Shown: in pieces, positions 1 to 7,371 of the stretch
How positions within the stretch are numbered: position 1 is the first letter of the stretch
How the letters are laid out: each line of letters opens with the position of its first letter
Origin: JAHIZC01 sp043813305
GTDB taxonomy: Bacteria; Omnitrophota; Gorgyraeia; Gygaellales; Profunditerraquicolaceae
Assembly: GCA_043813305.1 (NCBI GenBank)
Contig: JBDRLC010000042.1
Coordinates: 1-64,000 of the forward strand
Direction of reading: 5' to 3'
DNA length: 64,000 bases
Translations under genes and position numbers: made by a program
Notes under the pieces: model-generated
Told to the model about the DNA's origin: nothing
Seen by the model: only the letters and a program-made list of their open reading frames with translations
The model's database searches: none

Positions 1-137
1 AGAAACATCCTCTAAGCGATCAGGAAATCGCTGATATTTTAGCTAAGGACAAAAATCTAAAGATCTCCAGGCGTACAGTGGCTAAATACAGGGAAGAATT
101 AAAGATACTTTCTTCGAGTTTCAGGCGGGAAAGATAA
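1..137 (+). CDS. rpoN: RNA polymerase sigma-54 factor, C-terminal end (partial)
   Basis: Frame 3 reads through from the left edge to a TAA at 135-137 and encodes the last 44 residues of a sigma-54 factor. The RpoN box, the signature that contacts the -24 promoter element, is visible as ISRRTVAKYREELKI, preceded by the helix-turn-helix lead SDQEIADIL. The rest of the gene lies outside the window. The next gene is convergent and its stop codon begins at the very next base, so the two genes meet with no spacer. Its presence beside an NtrC-type activator suggests that sigma-54 control is relevant to this locus. Sigma-54 directs transcription from -24/-12 promoters only with an ATP-driven activator (family knowledge). 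Confidence 0.93.
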   Translation, partial: KHPLSDQEIADILAKDKNLKISRRTVAKYREELKILSSSFRRER

Positions 138-1094
138 TCACTCCTTTAAAACCGTAGTTGTCAAATCAATCAAGCTATTCATCACACTGATATTATTGGG
201 ATTGAATCTTACGGATGAATCACGCGAAGTGCCCAGATTCATCACGCCGATTACCTGATTTTTTAATTTCAACGGCAAAATCATTGAAGAAGCGATATGC
301 GGCCGGTTCAGATATGTTTTTATCCGGTTATCCTGTGAATTATCATCGATTAAAAAAGGCTCTCCCTCTCTAGCAGCTACACCACAGATTCCCTGCCCTA
401 ATTTAACCCTTGCACTATTAACTACTTTGCTATCAAGCCCTCTGGATGCCTTGATACTTAAGGTCTCCCTGTTCCTATCGAGAAACATCACTGAGCCGAT
501 ATCTGCGCTGGTGACTTCAAATGCCACATCTAATAATACATCAAGGATCCTCTTTAAGTCAGGCGAATCAGGCGCTATCCCTGCTTCTTTCTCTATAGTA
601 TAAGTACCCACATCACGGATTAATTCCAGCATCGACTGAATCCCGTGGAAGGAAACAACCTTTATCTCTAAGATTGCACTCCAAAGTGTTTCGAGAGTAA
701 TGCCTAACTCCTCCGCTAACCCCTGATACTCCTCCCTGCTCTTCCTTTTTACCAAAACTACCGGGCCGGCTATAACATATCCCCAATTTTTATTCTCCAA
801 AGTATTCAAAGGAGCAGCAAAATTAGTAAATCCTACATTCTCACAGACAAAGCTGAGATTCTTATCAACCACGCCTTCGCCCCCTAAGAAAGTAGGCAGA
901 CAAGAGTCACAGATCTTATTCTTCAAGGCAGATGGCTTGATTAAGTTACGGCATAACCTAGGTTCCCTGCTTGGTTCTGTCAACGGCTGACACTGAGTAT
1001 CAACTGTTCGTAGGCTCACCCCGGTTATCGCAGAGAAGCTATCTTGAATCTCCTGCCATTTATCCAGGTTAAATGAATTACGGCTTTTTCGCAT
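138..1094 (-). CDS. PocR-type ligand sensor with GAF domain
   Basis: The protein has 318 residues. Residues about 8-168 match the PocR sensory domain in pattern: a cysteine cluster (C48, C62, C65, C84) and the core GYVIAGPVVL near 105-114. Residues about 180-316 form a GAF domain. No DNA-binding, kinase or cyclase domain follows, so it probably acts as a stand-alone sensor that influences the kinase or regulator encoded upstream. PocR domains bind small ligands such as diols or hydrocarbon derivatives in known cases; the ligand here cannot be read. ATG at 1094 overlaps the NtrC-type gene by 17 bases without a clear Shine-Dalgarno, suggesting translational coupling. It is the last gene of the operon starting near 5.4 kb. 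Confidence 0.8.
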   Translation of the reverse strand: MRKSRNSFNLDKWQEIQDSFSAITGVSLRTVDTQCQPLTEPSREPRLCRNLIKPSALKNKICDSCLPTFLGGEGVVDKNLSFVCENVGFTNFAAPLNTLENKNWGYVIAGPVVLVKRKSREEYQGLAEELGITLETLWSAILEIKVVSFHGIQSMLELIRDVGTYTIEKEAGIAPDSPDLKRILDVLLDVAFEVTSADIGSVMFLDRNRETLSIKASRGLDSKVVNSARVKLGQGICGVAAREGEPFLIDDNSQDNRIKTYLNRPHIASSMILPLKLKNQVIGVMNLGTSRDSSVRFNPNNISVMNSLIDLTTTVLKE

Positions 1095-2496
1095 CGGTTT
1101 TTTTATTTTTTAATAACCCGTATTTTTGCATCTTCTTATAAAGCGTAGTACGGTTTATACCCAGAATCTTGGCAGCTTCGTTTCTGCTCCAATTCACCGA
1201 ATTTAGCGCCTTTAGAATCAGGCCTTTCTCCGGGCTCTCTAAAGCATCCTTTAATCTCAATTCACCGTCAGCATTCAATATCTTCTGATCTGATGGCATA
1301 CTGCTTAAGAATTCCGGAAGATCCTCGGGGACTATGGAAGAACCTTTACTCAGAATTATCGCCCTCTCGATCACGTTTTCAAGCTCCCTGATATTACCCG
1401 GCCAGTTATAATTCATCAATATCGTGATTGCTTCTTTGGAAATAGAAGTTATTTTCTTTTTAAGGTGTTGAGTATGCCTTTTAATAAAATTATCCACCAA
1501 TAAAGGTATGTCCCCCTTACGTTCCCTTAACGGAGGCAATTCAATCGCTATAATATTCAAACGATAATAGAGGTCAGTGCGGAATTTTCCCTTCTTGATC
1601 AACTCCTGGAGGTCCTGGTTAGTGGCAGCAATCACCCTAACATCCACCTTCATAGTTTTGGTGTCTCCAACCCGCTCAAACTCCCCCTCCTGCAGCACTC
1701 TTAACAACTTCACCTGCAAGGCCGGGCTGAATGCATCGATTTCATCGAGAAAGATCGAACCACCGTCTGCCAGCTCAAAGCGGCCGATATTATCCCTTAT
1801 TGCACCGGTGAAAGCGCCTTTGGCATGGCCGAAGAGTTCGCTCTCAAGTAGCGTCTCAGTAAGCGCTCCACAGCTGACCTCGACAAACGGCTTACCCCTC
1901 TCCTGCTCATTGTAGTGATGCACTGCCTCTGCAATCAGGCGTTTGCCTGTACCGCTTTCCCCGTGAATCAAAACAGTCGCCCGGGTAGCGGTAATTGCAT
2001 CGATCAGATTATAAATCTTTTGCATCTTTTCGTCTTTTCCGACTATATTATAGAAACGTATCCTCTCTTTATTGGAAAGCTGCTCTTTAAGTTTAATGTT
2101 CTCCTTAGTCAGTTGACGCTCTTTAATTATCCTCTCAATCATTATCTTTATCTCACTATCAACAACAGGCTTGGTGATATAGTCATAAGCCCCTTCCTTC
2201 ATTGCCTGCACCGCGCTTTTGATGCTGGCGTAGCCGGTGATGAATATTACCGGTGTACCGGGGGAAGCTTTCTTCACTGCCTTTAACAGCTGTACCCCGT
2301 TAATCTTCGGCATCTTGATATCGGATATGATCACATCTGCTTCATATGTCTTAAGCAACTCCAAGACCTCCTCCCCGTCCTTAGCTGCACTGACCGCATA
2401 GCCGGAGAGCGTCAGCAGTTCGCTTAAGGAGCGCCTTACCAGGGGATCATCATCTACCACTAATATATGCTTTCCGTTATATCGAGAGTTAGCCAT
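1078..2496 (-). CDS. NtrC-family sigma-54-dependent response regulator
   Basis: The 472-residue protein has the full three-domain layout. The receiver (about 9-125) has the acidic pair D15-D16, phospho-acceptor D59, T87 and K109. The AAA+ sigma-54 interaction domain (about 150-380) has Walker A GESGTGKR (179-186), the sigma-54 contact loop GAFTGA (227-232) and Walker B IFLDEID (248-254). A Fis-type helix-turn-helix lies at about 436-460. It should activate -24/-12 promoters when phosphorylated by the GAF kinase encoded just upstream, with which it overlaps by 8 bases. Walker A ends in R where most relatives have E, outside the phosphate-contacting residues. The targets are not shown by sequence alone; candidate sites lie at 63.27, 22.0 and possibly 8.3 kb. 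Confidence 0.95.
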   Translation of the reverse strand: MANSRYNGKHILVVDDDPLVRRSLSELLTLSGYAVSAAKDGEEVLELLKTYEADVIISDIKMPKINGVQLLKAVKKASPGTPVIFITGYASIKSAVQAMKEGAYDYITKPVVDSEIKIMIERIIKERQLTKENIKLKEQLSNKERIRFYNIVGKDEKMQKIYNLIDAITATRATVLIHGESGTGKRLIAEAVHHYNEQERGKPFVEVSCGALTETLLESELFGHAKGAFTGAIRDNIGRFELADGGSIFLDEIDAFSPALQVKLLRVLQEGEFERVGDTKTMKVDVRVIAATNQDLQELIKKGKFRTDLYYRLNIIAIELPPLRERKGDIPLLVDNFIKRHTQHLKKKITSISKEAITILMNYNWPGNIRELENVIERAIILSKGSSIVPEDLPEFLSSMPSDQKILNADGELRLKDALESPEKGLILKALNSVNWSRNEAAKILGINRTTLYKKMQKYGLLKNKKTDAKKP

Positions 2497-3688
2497 TTTC
2501 CAGGTGCCTTACCGGGATCAGGATGCTGAACTTGCTGCCTGCCCCGCTTGAACTTTTCACTTCTATCCTTCCCTCGTATTTATTCACGATCTCGCGGCAC
2601 ATCGACAACCCCAAACCCGTACCCTCATTTACATCTTTGGTGGTAAAGAAGGGTTCGAAGATATGGTTCATAATATCCTCCGGGATCCCGGGACCGCTGT
2701 CCTTAAAATCTAACCTCAGATTCAGGTTGTCCATATCCGTAGTGATCTCTAATTCCCCTCCAGTGGGCATAGCGTCTAATGCGTTTTTGATGACGTTCAA
2801 CACTACGTGCTGGAGACCCAAATCTAATACCTTCGGTATGCTTTCTTTATATTTCTTGGTGATCCTTACATTTTCTTTTAATTTGCCGTTTAAGATGTCT
2901 ATAGACTCTTCGATCAGGCGTTCTATCTCAACGTAGCGCTTGAAGTTAAAACCGTTGGAGTTGACCTGATGAGAAAACTCAAGCAGCGAATGGGTAATAT
3001 TTCCTATACGGTTAAGCCCCTTCTTCACCTCCGTCAAATACTCCCGGGCAATGGACTTATTCTCTATATGCCCAAGCAGGATGTTGGTGTAACGGATTAT
3101 CCCGTCAAGCGGGTTATTGATCTCATGCACTATACCTGCGGCGAGCTTACCCACCGAGGCATATTTCTCCAGGGCCGTATTCTCCCGGTTAAGGCTCTCC
3201 TTTTCATCGCTTAGCTGTGACGAACGTAAGAGGTGCTCAACGACGGTTGAGGCATAGCGGGCTAGGACACTGGCAAACTCCAGGTCCTTGTGATCAAAGG
3301 GCTCCCCGGTCTTTTTATCGGTAATGTTAATCAGGCCGATAATCCCTTTGTGGTTGATTAGCGGGATAGAGATAAAGGATTTTGTGTTATAGTGACTGAA
3401 GCCGTTCCCTTTGAAGCGCTGATCTCTATCTATATTATCCACCATCACCGGGACCTGCTCTTGCGCGATCTTACCGGATATACCATCACCGATCTTCCTC
3501 CTCAGCCCCTCCAGCCGTATCTTCTGGGAGTTATAAAATGAGTCTAAAACTAACTCATTATTTTTAGCATCAAAGATAAATAAGGAACCGCAATCCGCGT
3601 TTACTGCCGACATTATCTGCTTGAGCGTATCGTTTAAAAAGCCCCCCAATACATCGCCGGTGTAGTCGACCTTGATCGTATCCTTCAT
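2489..3688 (-). CDS. GAF-domain sensor histidine kinase
   Basis: The 399 residues read as an N-terminal GAF domain (about 15-152), a short coiled coil (about 155-178), a HisKA dimerisation domain with H188 in the motif AGIVHEINNPLDG, and a HATPase domain with N302, DSGPGIPE (330-337) and GTGLGL (356-361). No transmembrane segment is visible, so it is a cytoplasmic kinase sensing an internal ligand or partner. It overlaps the NtrC-type regulator gene by 8 bases, making a cognate pair very likely. Start ATG at 3688, with a purine-rich GGAG somewhat far upstream. A GAF kinase plus sigma-54 regulator next to a TPR lipoprotein recalls the PrsK/PrsR/PrsT set of PEP-CTERM bacteria, although this kinase is shorter and lacks membrane helices. 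Confidence 0.94.
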   Translation of the reverse strand: MKDTIKVDYTGDVLGGFLNDTLKQIMSAVNADCGSLFIFDAKNNELVLDSFYNSQKIRLEGLRRKIGDGISGKIAQEQVPVMVDNIDRDQRFKGNGFSHYNTKSFISIPLINHKGIIGLINITDKKTGEPFDHKDLEFASVLARYASTVVEHLLRSSQLSDEKESLNRENTALEKYASVGKLAAGIVHEINNPLDGIIRYTNILLGHIENKSIAREYLTEVKKGLNRIGNITHSLLEFSHQVNSNGFNFKRYVEIERLIEESIDILNGKLKENVRITKKYKESIPKVLDLGLQHVVLNVIKNALDAMPTGGELEITTDMDNLNLRLDFKDSGPGIPEDIMNHIFEPFFTTKDVNEGTGLGLSMCREIVNKYEGRIEVKSSSGAGSKFSILIPVRHLENG

Positions 3689-3690
3689 TT

Positions 3691-4527
3691 CTAGTCCGTC
3701 TCCTTTAGTAAGTCCGCGGCTGTCTTGGTTAATTTACTCTTTGGGTACTTCTCTATCAACTCCTCCAATACTACCCTGGATCTTTCGCTGTCCCCCAAAT
3801 TATTCCGATAGATCATCGCCACCTGAAAGAGGATGCTATCCAGATTTTCCTGATCTTTATATTTCGTTTTGATTATATTCAGGCTCTCGATAGCCTTATC
3901 CCACTCCTCTAAGGCATAATAGCACCTGGCTGTCATATTATAAGCACTCAAGCCGGCAAGGGAATTCTCGTGTTTTTGGGCTAATCTATCGTAATGCTCA
4001 ATCGCTTCCCTGTAAGCAGAGATCATTCTCTCCGGTTGATGATTGATCTTATAGTACTGCGCAATATAAAAAGGGATGGCAAATCCTCTGGTAGTTAACG
4101 GGTACCTCTTCATTATGTCTCTATAGATCCGCAGCGCAGAACTCCAGTTATCCTCAAGCTCATAGGAGCTGCCTAATAAAAAGAGTGCTTCTGTAGATAT
4201 TGCATCTGAGTCGCTATAACTATCGGCTATTTCTTTTAGTCTCTCTCTTCCTTTGTCGTAATGTTTTTTTACCAGATAAAGTCGGGCAATACTGAACTTG
4301 GCATCAATGGATAGATTATTATCAGGATATTTGGCGATAAAGTTATCCAGCAATTGCACAACTCGATTTAATTCAAAGGGCGGGGAACTATGGGGGTTTT
4401 TAAATATGTTTTGCACCTCTTTCTTAATCTTCCAATACTCTCTCTCTAAAGCATACTGGTCATCTACACATCCAAAGAGGAGAAAGATACAAAAGAAAGG
4501 CGCAATTATTTTAGCTAACTTCTTCAT
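3691..4527 (-). CDS. TPR-repeat lipoprotein, BamD/YbgF-like
   Basis: The 278-residue protein starts with a lipoprotein signal peptide ending in LLFGC, with C20 the predicted lipidated residue followed by V-D-D. The mature part is made of TPR-like helical repeats, with recurring patterns such as FSIARLYLVKKHYDKG, ALFLLGSSYELEDNW, AYNMTARCYYALEEW and FQVAMIYRNNLGD. Such proteins act as periplasmic or outer-membrane scaffolds; BamD and the PrsT lipoprotein of PEP-CTERM systems are the nearest models by architecture, but it is far shorter than PrsT. It touches the membrane-protein gene upstream (one-base overlap at 4527) and ends two bases before the kinase gene, so it is co-transcribed with the regulators. 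A sensory or assembly role is inference. Confidence 0.8.
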   Translation of the reverse strand: MKKLAKIIAPFFCIFLLFGCVDDQYALEREYWKIKKEVQNIFKNPHSSPPFELNRVVQLLDNFIAKYPDNNLSIDAKFSIARLYLVKKHYDKGRERLKEIADSYSDSDAISTEALFLLGSSYELEDNWSSALRIYRDIMKRYPLTTRGFAIPFYIAQYYKINHQPERMISAYREAIEHYDRLAQKHENSLAGLSAYNMTARCYYALEEWDKAIESLNIIKTKYKDQENLDSILFQVAMIYRNNLGDSERSRVVLEELIEKYPKSKLTKTAADLLKETD

Positions 4528-5381
4528 TATTTTTTTGTTTTGGATAAATAAAAAAAAGTTGTCGAGATAATCACCAGCGGGTCAATCACTAAAGAACTAA
4601 CCACGATCCCCAGTGATGTAACCAATAGGATAGACTCCGGTGAAAAATTATTAATCAAATAGGAGGTCTTGAATTGCAAGAGTAATATCGGCAGATAAGC
4701 GAACATCGGCAGACCAACCAAGATTAAACTTTGCATAAACCACCTTTTAAATAAAATTACTCCTCTGAAGAGTGATGTAATAAAATTCTTCCTTTCGATG
4801 ATTAATACGGGTATCGAATAAATAAAAAGCGCCTGTATCAAAATTGCACAGGCGAAATTGGTCAACAACAATAATGGCCCAAACCAGAGGCGACCACCTA
4901 AGAATAAAAGCCTTTCGTGGCCGGCCAGAAAATACTTTGTCAGAAGGAAAACGATAAATTTTGTGGAAAAACGGAATAAAGCCAGAACAAGGAAAGTAAT
5001 CAAGATTAAAGGAATATACCTTTTTACCGCAGTAAAAAGACCCTGTCTTAAACCCGGCTTCCTCTTATCAAAAATATTAAGCACTAAAGCCACAACTAAT
5101 CCCGTGATCAAAGAACCGATGATTACCGCCAGGCCGAATTGTGCTATAGAGAATAGTTTGGGTAATAAAATAAAATTAGTAGGATAATGTAGGAACCTCT
5201 CCCCCCAGAATGTCCTGATCGGTGGAGCAAGTATCTTATTAAAGGGATCTCTGGGAGCAATATAGATGATAACTAAAGCTATGGCTTGCAGGAGTGCATA
5301 AAGCAAGAATGGAAAGAATATAAAAGGATACTTCCTTATAGCAGTTATCGTTTTTTCGTAGATCTTTATTAATTGGTTCAT
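4527..5381 (-). CDS. Multi-pass membrane protein of unknown function
   Basis: I do not recognise a specific family. The 284 residues hold about six hydrophobic helices (roughly 19-42, 76-100, 116-141, 165-195, 214-237 and 250-280) with lysine/arginine-rich loops such as NIFDKRKPG and the C-terminal KTKK. The pattern resembles predicted membrane proteins annotated as DUF-type six-helix proteins that sit with TPR lipoproteins, but there is no catalytic motif. It is the first gene of the operon running down to 138, with a good sigma-70 promoter 45-80 bases upstream. The start ATG at 5381 has only a weak purine stretch before it. Its position suggests it works with the TPR lipoprotein at the envelope. 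Confidence 0.7.
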   Translation of the reverse strand: MNQLIKIYEKTITAIRKYPFIFFPFLLYALLQAIALVIIYIAPRDPFNKILAPPIRTFWGERFLHYPTNFILLPKLFSIAQFGLAVIIGSLITGLVVALVLNIFDKRKPGLRQGLFTAVKRYIPLILITFLVLALFRFSTKFIVFLLTKYFLAGHERLLFLGGRLWFGPLLLLTNFACAILIQALFIYSIPVLIIERKNFITSLFRGVILFKRWFMQSLILVGLPMFAYLPILLLQFKTSYLINNFSPESILLVTSLGIVVSSLVIDPLVIISTTFFYLSKTKK

Positions 5382-5432
5382 TCGGAGAGGTCTTTGTTGA
5401 TAAATTTAAACATATAGAAGAAAAGTGTTAAA

Positions 5433-5461
5433 AGTATAACATTCAGAGGGAATTTTGTCAA
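5433..5461 (-). promoter_or_regulatory. Sigma-70 promoter of the sensor/regulator operon
   Basis: On the minus strand TTGACA (5456-5461) and TATACT (5433-5438) are separated by exactly 17 bases, a near-consensus sigma-70 promoter. Transcription would start near 5426, about 45 bases before the ATG at 5381. No -24/-12 motif is present, so the regulators appear to be made by the housekeeping polymerase. Confidence 0.82.
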
Positions 5462-5574
5462 GGTTAAAAGACTTTTATTTTCAAGATGTTATGACATTTA
5501 CATTTTTGAAATTCTGGATGTTTCCTGTTCCAAATTTTCATCAGGCAGAAAACGCTTTCAAAATCAACGGGTTA

Positions 5575-5611
5575 ACAAAAAAAGGAATGCATAAGTAATT
5601 ATGCATTCCTT
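5575..5611 (-). terminator. Intrinsic terminator after the 5649-6302 PEP-CTERM gene
   Basis: On the minus strand a perfect stem, AAGGAATGCATAA against TTATGCATTCCTT with a four-base loop, is followed by a run of T. It lies about 40 bases past the stop codon at 5649 and insulates the PEP-CTERM genes from the regulator operon. Confidence 0.9.
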
Positions 5612-5648
5612 AATATATAATCTTAGACTGACTACTCGATAAGTTTAC

Positions 5649-6302
5649 TTACTTTCTCTTCTTCAGACGGAACAATCCAAATATACCGAGTCCCAGGCCT
5701 AGCAAGGAGATAGTCGCTGGTTCGGGTATGGGAGCCTGTGTAGCCTCAATTGAAACATTATCTATATAACCAACCATAAATTGGCCAAGGTCTCCTCCAA
5801 CAAGAATAGTATTAGGTAAAACGAACCCAAATGCAAGACTCCCCGGAGATAGACCACTTACCGGATAAGTCTGACTAAAATTCGACCAACCTAATTCTGT
5901 TGGGTTACCTTGATTATCCCAGAGATCATTAATCGGAACAGATAGTATTTCCTGAGTATCCAGAAATCCCACGAGTCGATCATTGCCGAAATCAATACGC
6001 CGAGTCACATCCGCGGCTTTTAGATTATAGTCAAAGGATACAGCAATACTGTCATAGGCAGAAGGATTAACGAATTGACCAAAAGCAGAGTCTAAAATCC
6101 CACCAGGACTCATCACTGCCATTAAGTTTCCCTCTGTAGGCGTAACAGACCACCAGTTATTGAGTGCCACAACATTAATGGTATTGATCCAGCCGGCTAA
6201 ACCGCTCTCAAATCCCCCGTTTGTAAGTAGCTGGACAGCAGAAGCATTCCCCACGCAAATAACCAGCAAGCATATTGCTGTTAGCGCTAAAACTCTTTTT
6301 AT
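5649..6302 (-). CDS. PEP-CTERM sorting-domain protein
   Basis: A secreted protein of about 217 residues ends in the tripartite exosortase signal: the PEP motif (IPEPATIS), a hydrophobic helix (LLGLGLGIFGLF) and a basic tail (RLKKRK). The body has a carbohydrate-binding-like beta-sandwich look (LTNGGFESGLAGW, SVSFDYN, YIDNVSI). The start is unusual. Only an ATA codon at 6302-6300 gives a complete signal peptide (KRVLALTAICLLVICVGNASA) and sits six bases after a strong GGAGG; an in-frame TGA lies two codons upstream. The next conventional start, TTG at 6269, would remove the basic region and half of the hydrophobic core. The gene lies alone between two hairpins. Function is likely an envelope or matrix protein sorted by the exosortase at 24.3 kb. 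Confidence 0.85.
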   Translation of the reverse strand: MKRVLALTAICLLVICVGNASAVQLLTNGGFESGLAGWINTINVVALNNWWSVTPTEGNLMAVMSPGGILDSAFGQFVNPSAYDSIAVSFDYNLKAADVTRRIDFGNDRLVGFLDTQEILSVPINDLWDNQGNPTELGWSNFSQTYPVSGLSPGSLAFGFVLPNTILVGGDLGQFMVGYIDNVSIEATQAPIPEPATISLLGLGLGIFGLFRLKKRK

Positions 6303-6335
6303 TCTTCACCTCCATTTTTTTATTTCCGCGGCTTT

Positions 6336-6379
6336 CCAAATAAAAAGGACAGAAACCTACCTAAATAGGTTTCTGTCCT
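6336..6379 (-). terminator. Strong hairpin with U-run between two PEP-CTERM genes
   Basis: On the minus strand a 14-bp perfect stem (AGGACAGAAACCTA against TAGGTTTCTGTCCT, 6346-6379) with a six-base loop is followed by TTTTTATTT. It has the form of an intrinsic terminator for the 6450-7115 gene. Only about 33 bases then remain before the next gene and I see no promoter in them. A weak promoter-like pair upstream of the hairpin (TTGTGT at 6423-6428, TAAGAT at 6399-6404, 18-base spacing) would instead place the hairpin in the 5' leader of the next gene. Confidence 0.75.
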
Positions 6380-6449
6380 AATATTTGGCAAGATTGTTAT
6401 CTTAACCATGCATACTTACAGGACACAAAGGGTTTATTTTTAGTTAACT

Positions 6450-7115
6450 TTATTTCTTCTTTCTTAGCCTAAATAACCCTAGGATGCCCATTCCTAATCC
6501 TAGCAAAGATAATGTAGCTGGTTCAGGTGTTGAATTTACATTCAGTTTAGCAACTGCAAAATCCGAGAGATTCGTAGCCTCATCCACCTGGAATACTATC
6601 TTATCCAAGTGAAGATTGGGGCTCGTGGATACCAAGCCGTTTCCAGATCCTAAAGGCATCACACCAACCAAAGTAGCATTACCGACATTAGTAGCTCCTA
6701 GCCAGTAATGTAGATTAGCTACCTCCTGATCCCCCCTCTCAGGAAAATACAGTGAACGTATCTCTACGTAGTCTATAAACCGGGGGTTGGCAAAAGTGAT
6801 CTCAATACGTTCCTGAGCTCTCCCTGGCCTATAATCCACCTCATCATCCTCTCCACCAGTTACACCCAATCCTCTGGTTGCGCGATGAGTCAGATTACGT
6901 AGGCTGTCACCGAGGTAAGCGGTAACTGTCCCTAATCCCTCCAAGATCGTAAATGAGGAGTAAGAAAGGGTTGTGGTTGCATCTGAGTTTGACCAACCTG
7001 AGGTAGTGTCAGCGCCTGAGAAAGGATCAACGAAACTCACCAGGGCTGCGTTTGCTAAACCTGATGCACCTAAGACGAATATTCCCACCAGACCAACAAT
7101 CAGTAACTTTTTCAA
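6450..7115 (-). CDS. PEP-CTERM sorting-domain protein
   Basis: The 221-residue protein has a clean signal peptide (KKLLIVGLVGIFVLGASGLANA) and a C-terminal exosortase signal: PEP motif STPEPATLS, helix LLGLGMGILGLF, basic tail RLRKKK. The mature region is a beta-rich domain with no motif I can assign (DYVEIRSLYF, LHLDKIVFQV). The start codon is TTG at 7115, fixed by an in-frame TAA immediately upstream and a GGGGGGTG ribosome-binding site eight bases away. It follows the small 7141-7371 lipoprotein gene by 25 bases and is probably the last gene of the transcript from the sugar transferase, ending at the hairpin at 6346-6379. The role is likely a surface or matrix protein processed by exosortase. 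Confidence 0.88.
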   Translation of the reverse strand: MKKLLIVGLVGIFVLGASGLANAALVSFVDPFSGADTTSGWSNSDATTTLSYSSFTILEGLGTVTAYLGDSLRNLTHRATRGLGVTGGEDDEVDYRPGRAQERIEITFANPRFIDYVEIRSLYFPERGDQEVANLHYWLGATNVGNATLVGVMPLGSGNGLVSTSPNLHLDKIVFQVDEATNLSDFAVAKLNVNSTPEPATLSLLGLGMGILGLFRLRKKK

Positions 7116-7140
7116 TTAAGGTTCACCCCCCTTAAAGTTC

Positions 7141-7371
7141 TTATCTTTTTTTTCTAAATTTTGCGGCTGCAAGTCCGGCTAAACCTATACCCAATAATGC
7201 TAAGGTAGTAGGTTCTGGATTGACAAGAGGTGCGCCTGATGCGCCTGTCGTTGTAGCACCATAGCTGGAAGAACTGGAAGAAAAACCAGAGACACTCGAG
7301 CCTCCCCCTCCGCTTCCGGAACAACCTGCAATTAAAATCATTCCCAATAAAATAAAAACGGCCTTACGCAT
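7141..7371 (-). CDS. Tiny Gly/Ser-rich lipoprotein with PEP-CTERM signal
   Basis: This 76-residue protein carries two opposite sorting signals. The N-terminus is a lipoprotein signal (MRKAVFILLGMILIAGC) with predicted lipidated C17 followed by S. The C-terminus is a PEP-CTERM signal: NPEPTT at 51-56, helix to about 70, basic tail KFRKKR. Between them are about 33 residues that are nearly all Gly, Ser, Thr and Ala. The start at 7371 is chosen because an AAGGAG site lies seven bases upstream; longer in-frame starts lack one. TAATG links it to the sugar transferase by a one-base overlap. A 76-residue paralogue with the same plan lies at 56174-56404. Whether both signals are used on one molecule is unknown. 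Confidence 0.85.
   Translation of the reverse strand: MRKAVFILLGMILIAGCSGSGGGGSSVSGFSSSSSSYGATTTGASGAPLVNPEPTTLALLGIGLAGLAAAKFRKKR

Noticed and set aside
1577..2286. Two plus-strand frames opposite the NtrC-type regulator
   Set aside because: The opposite strand encodes a complete three-domain regulator; no ribosome sites or recognisable domains.
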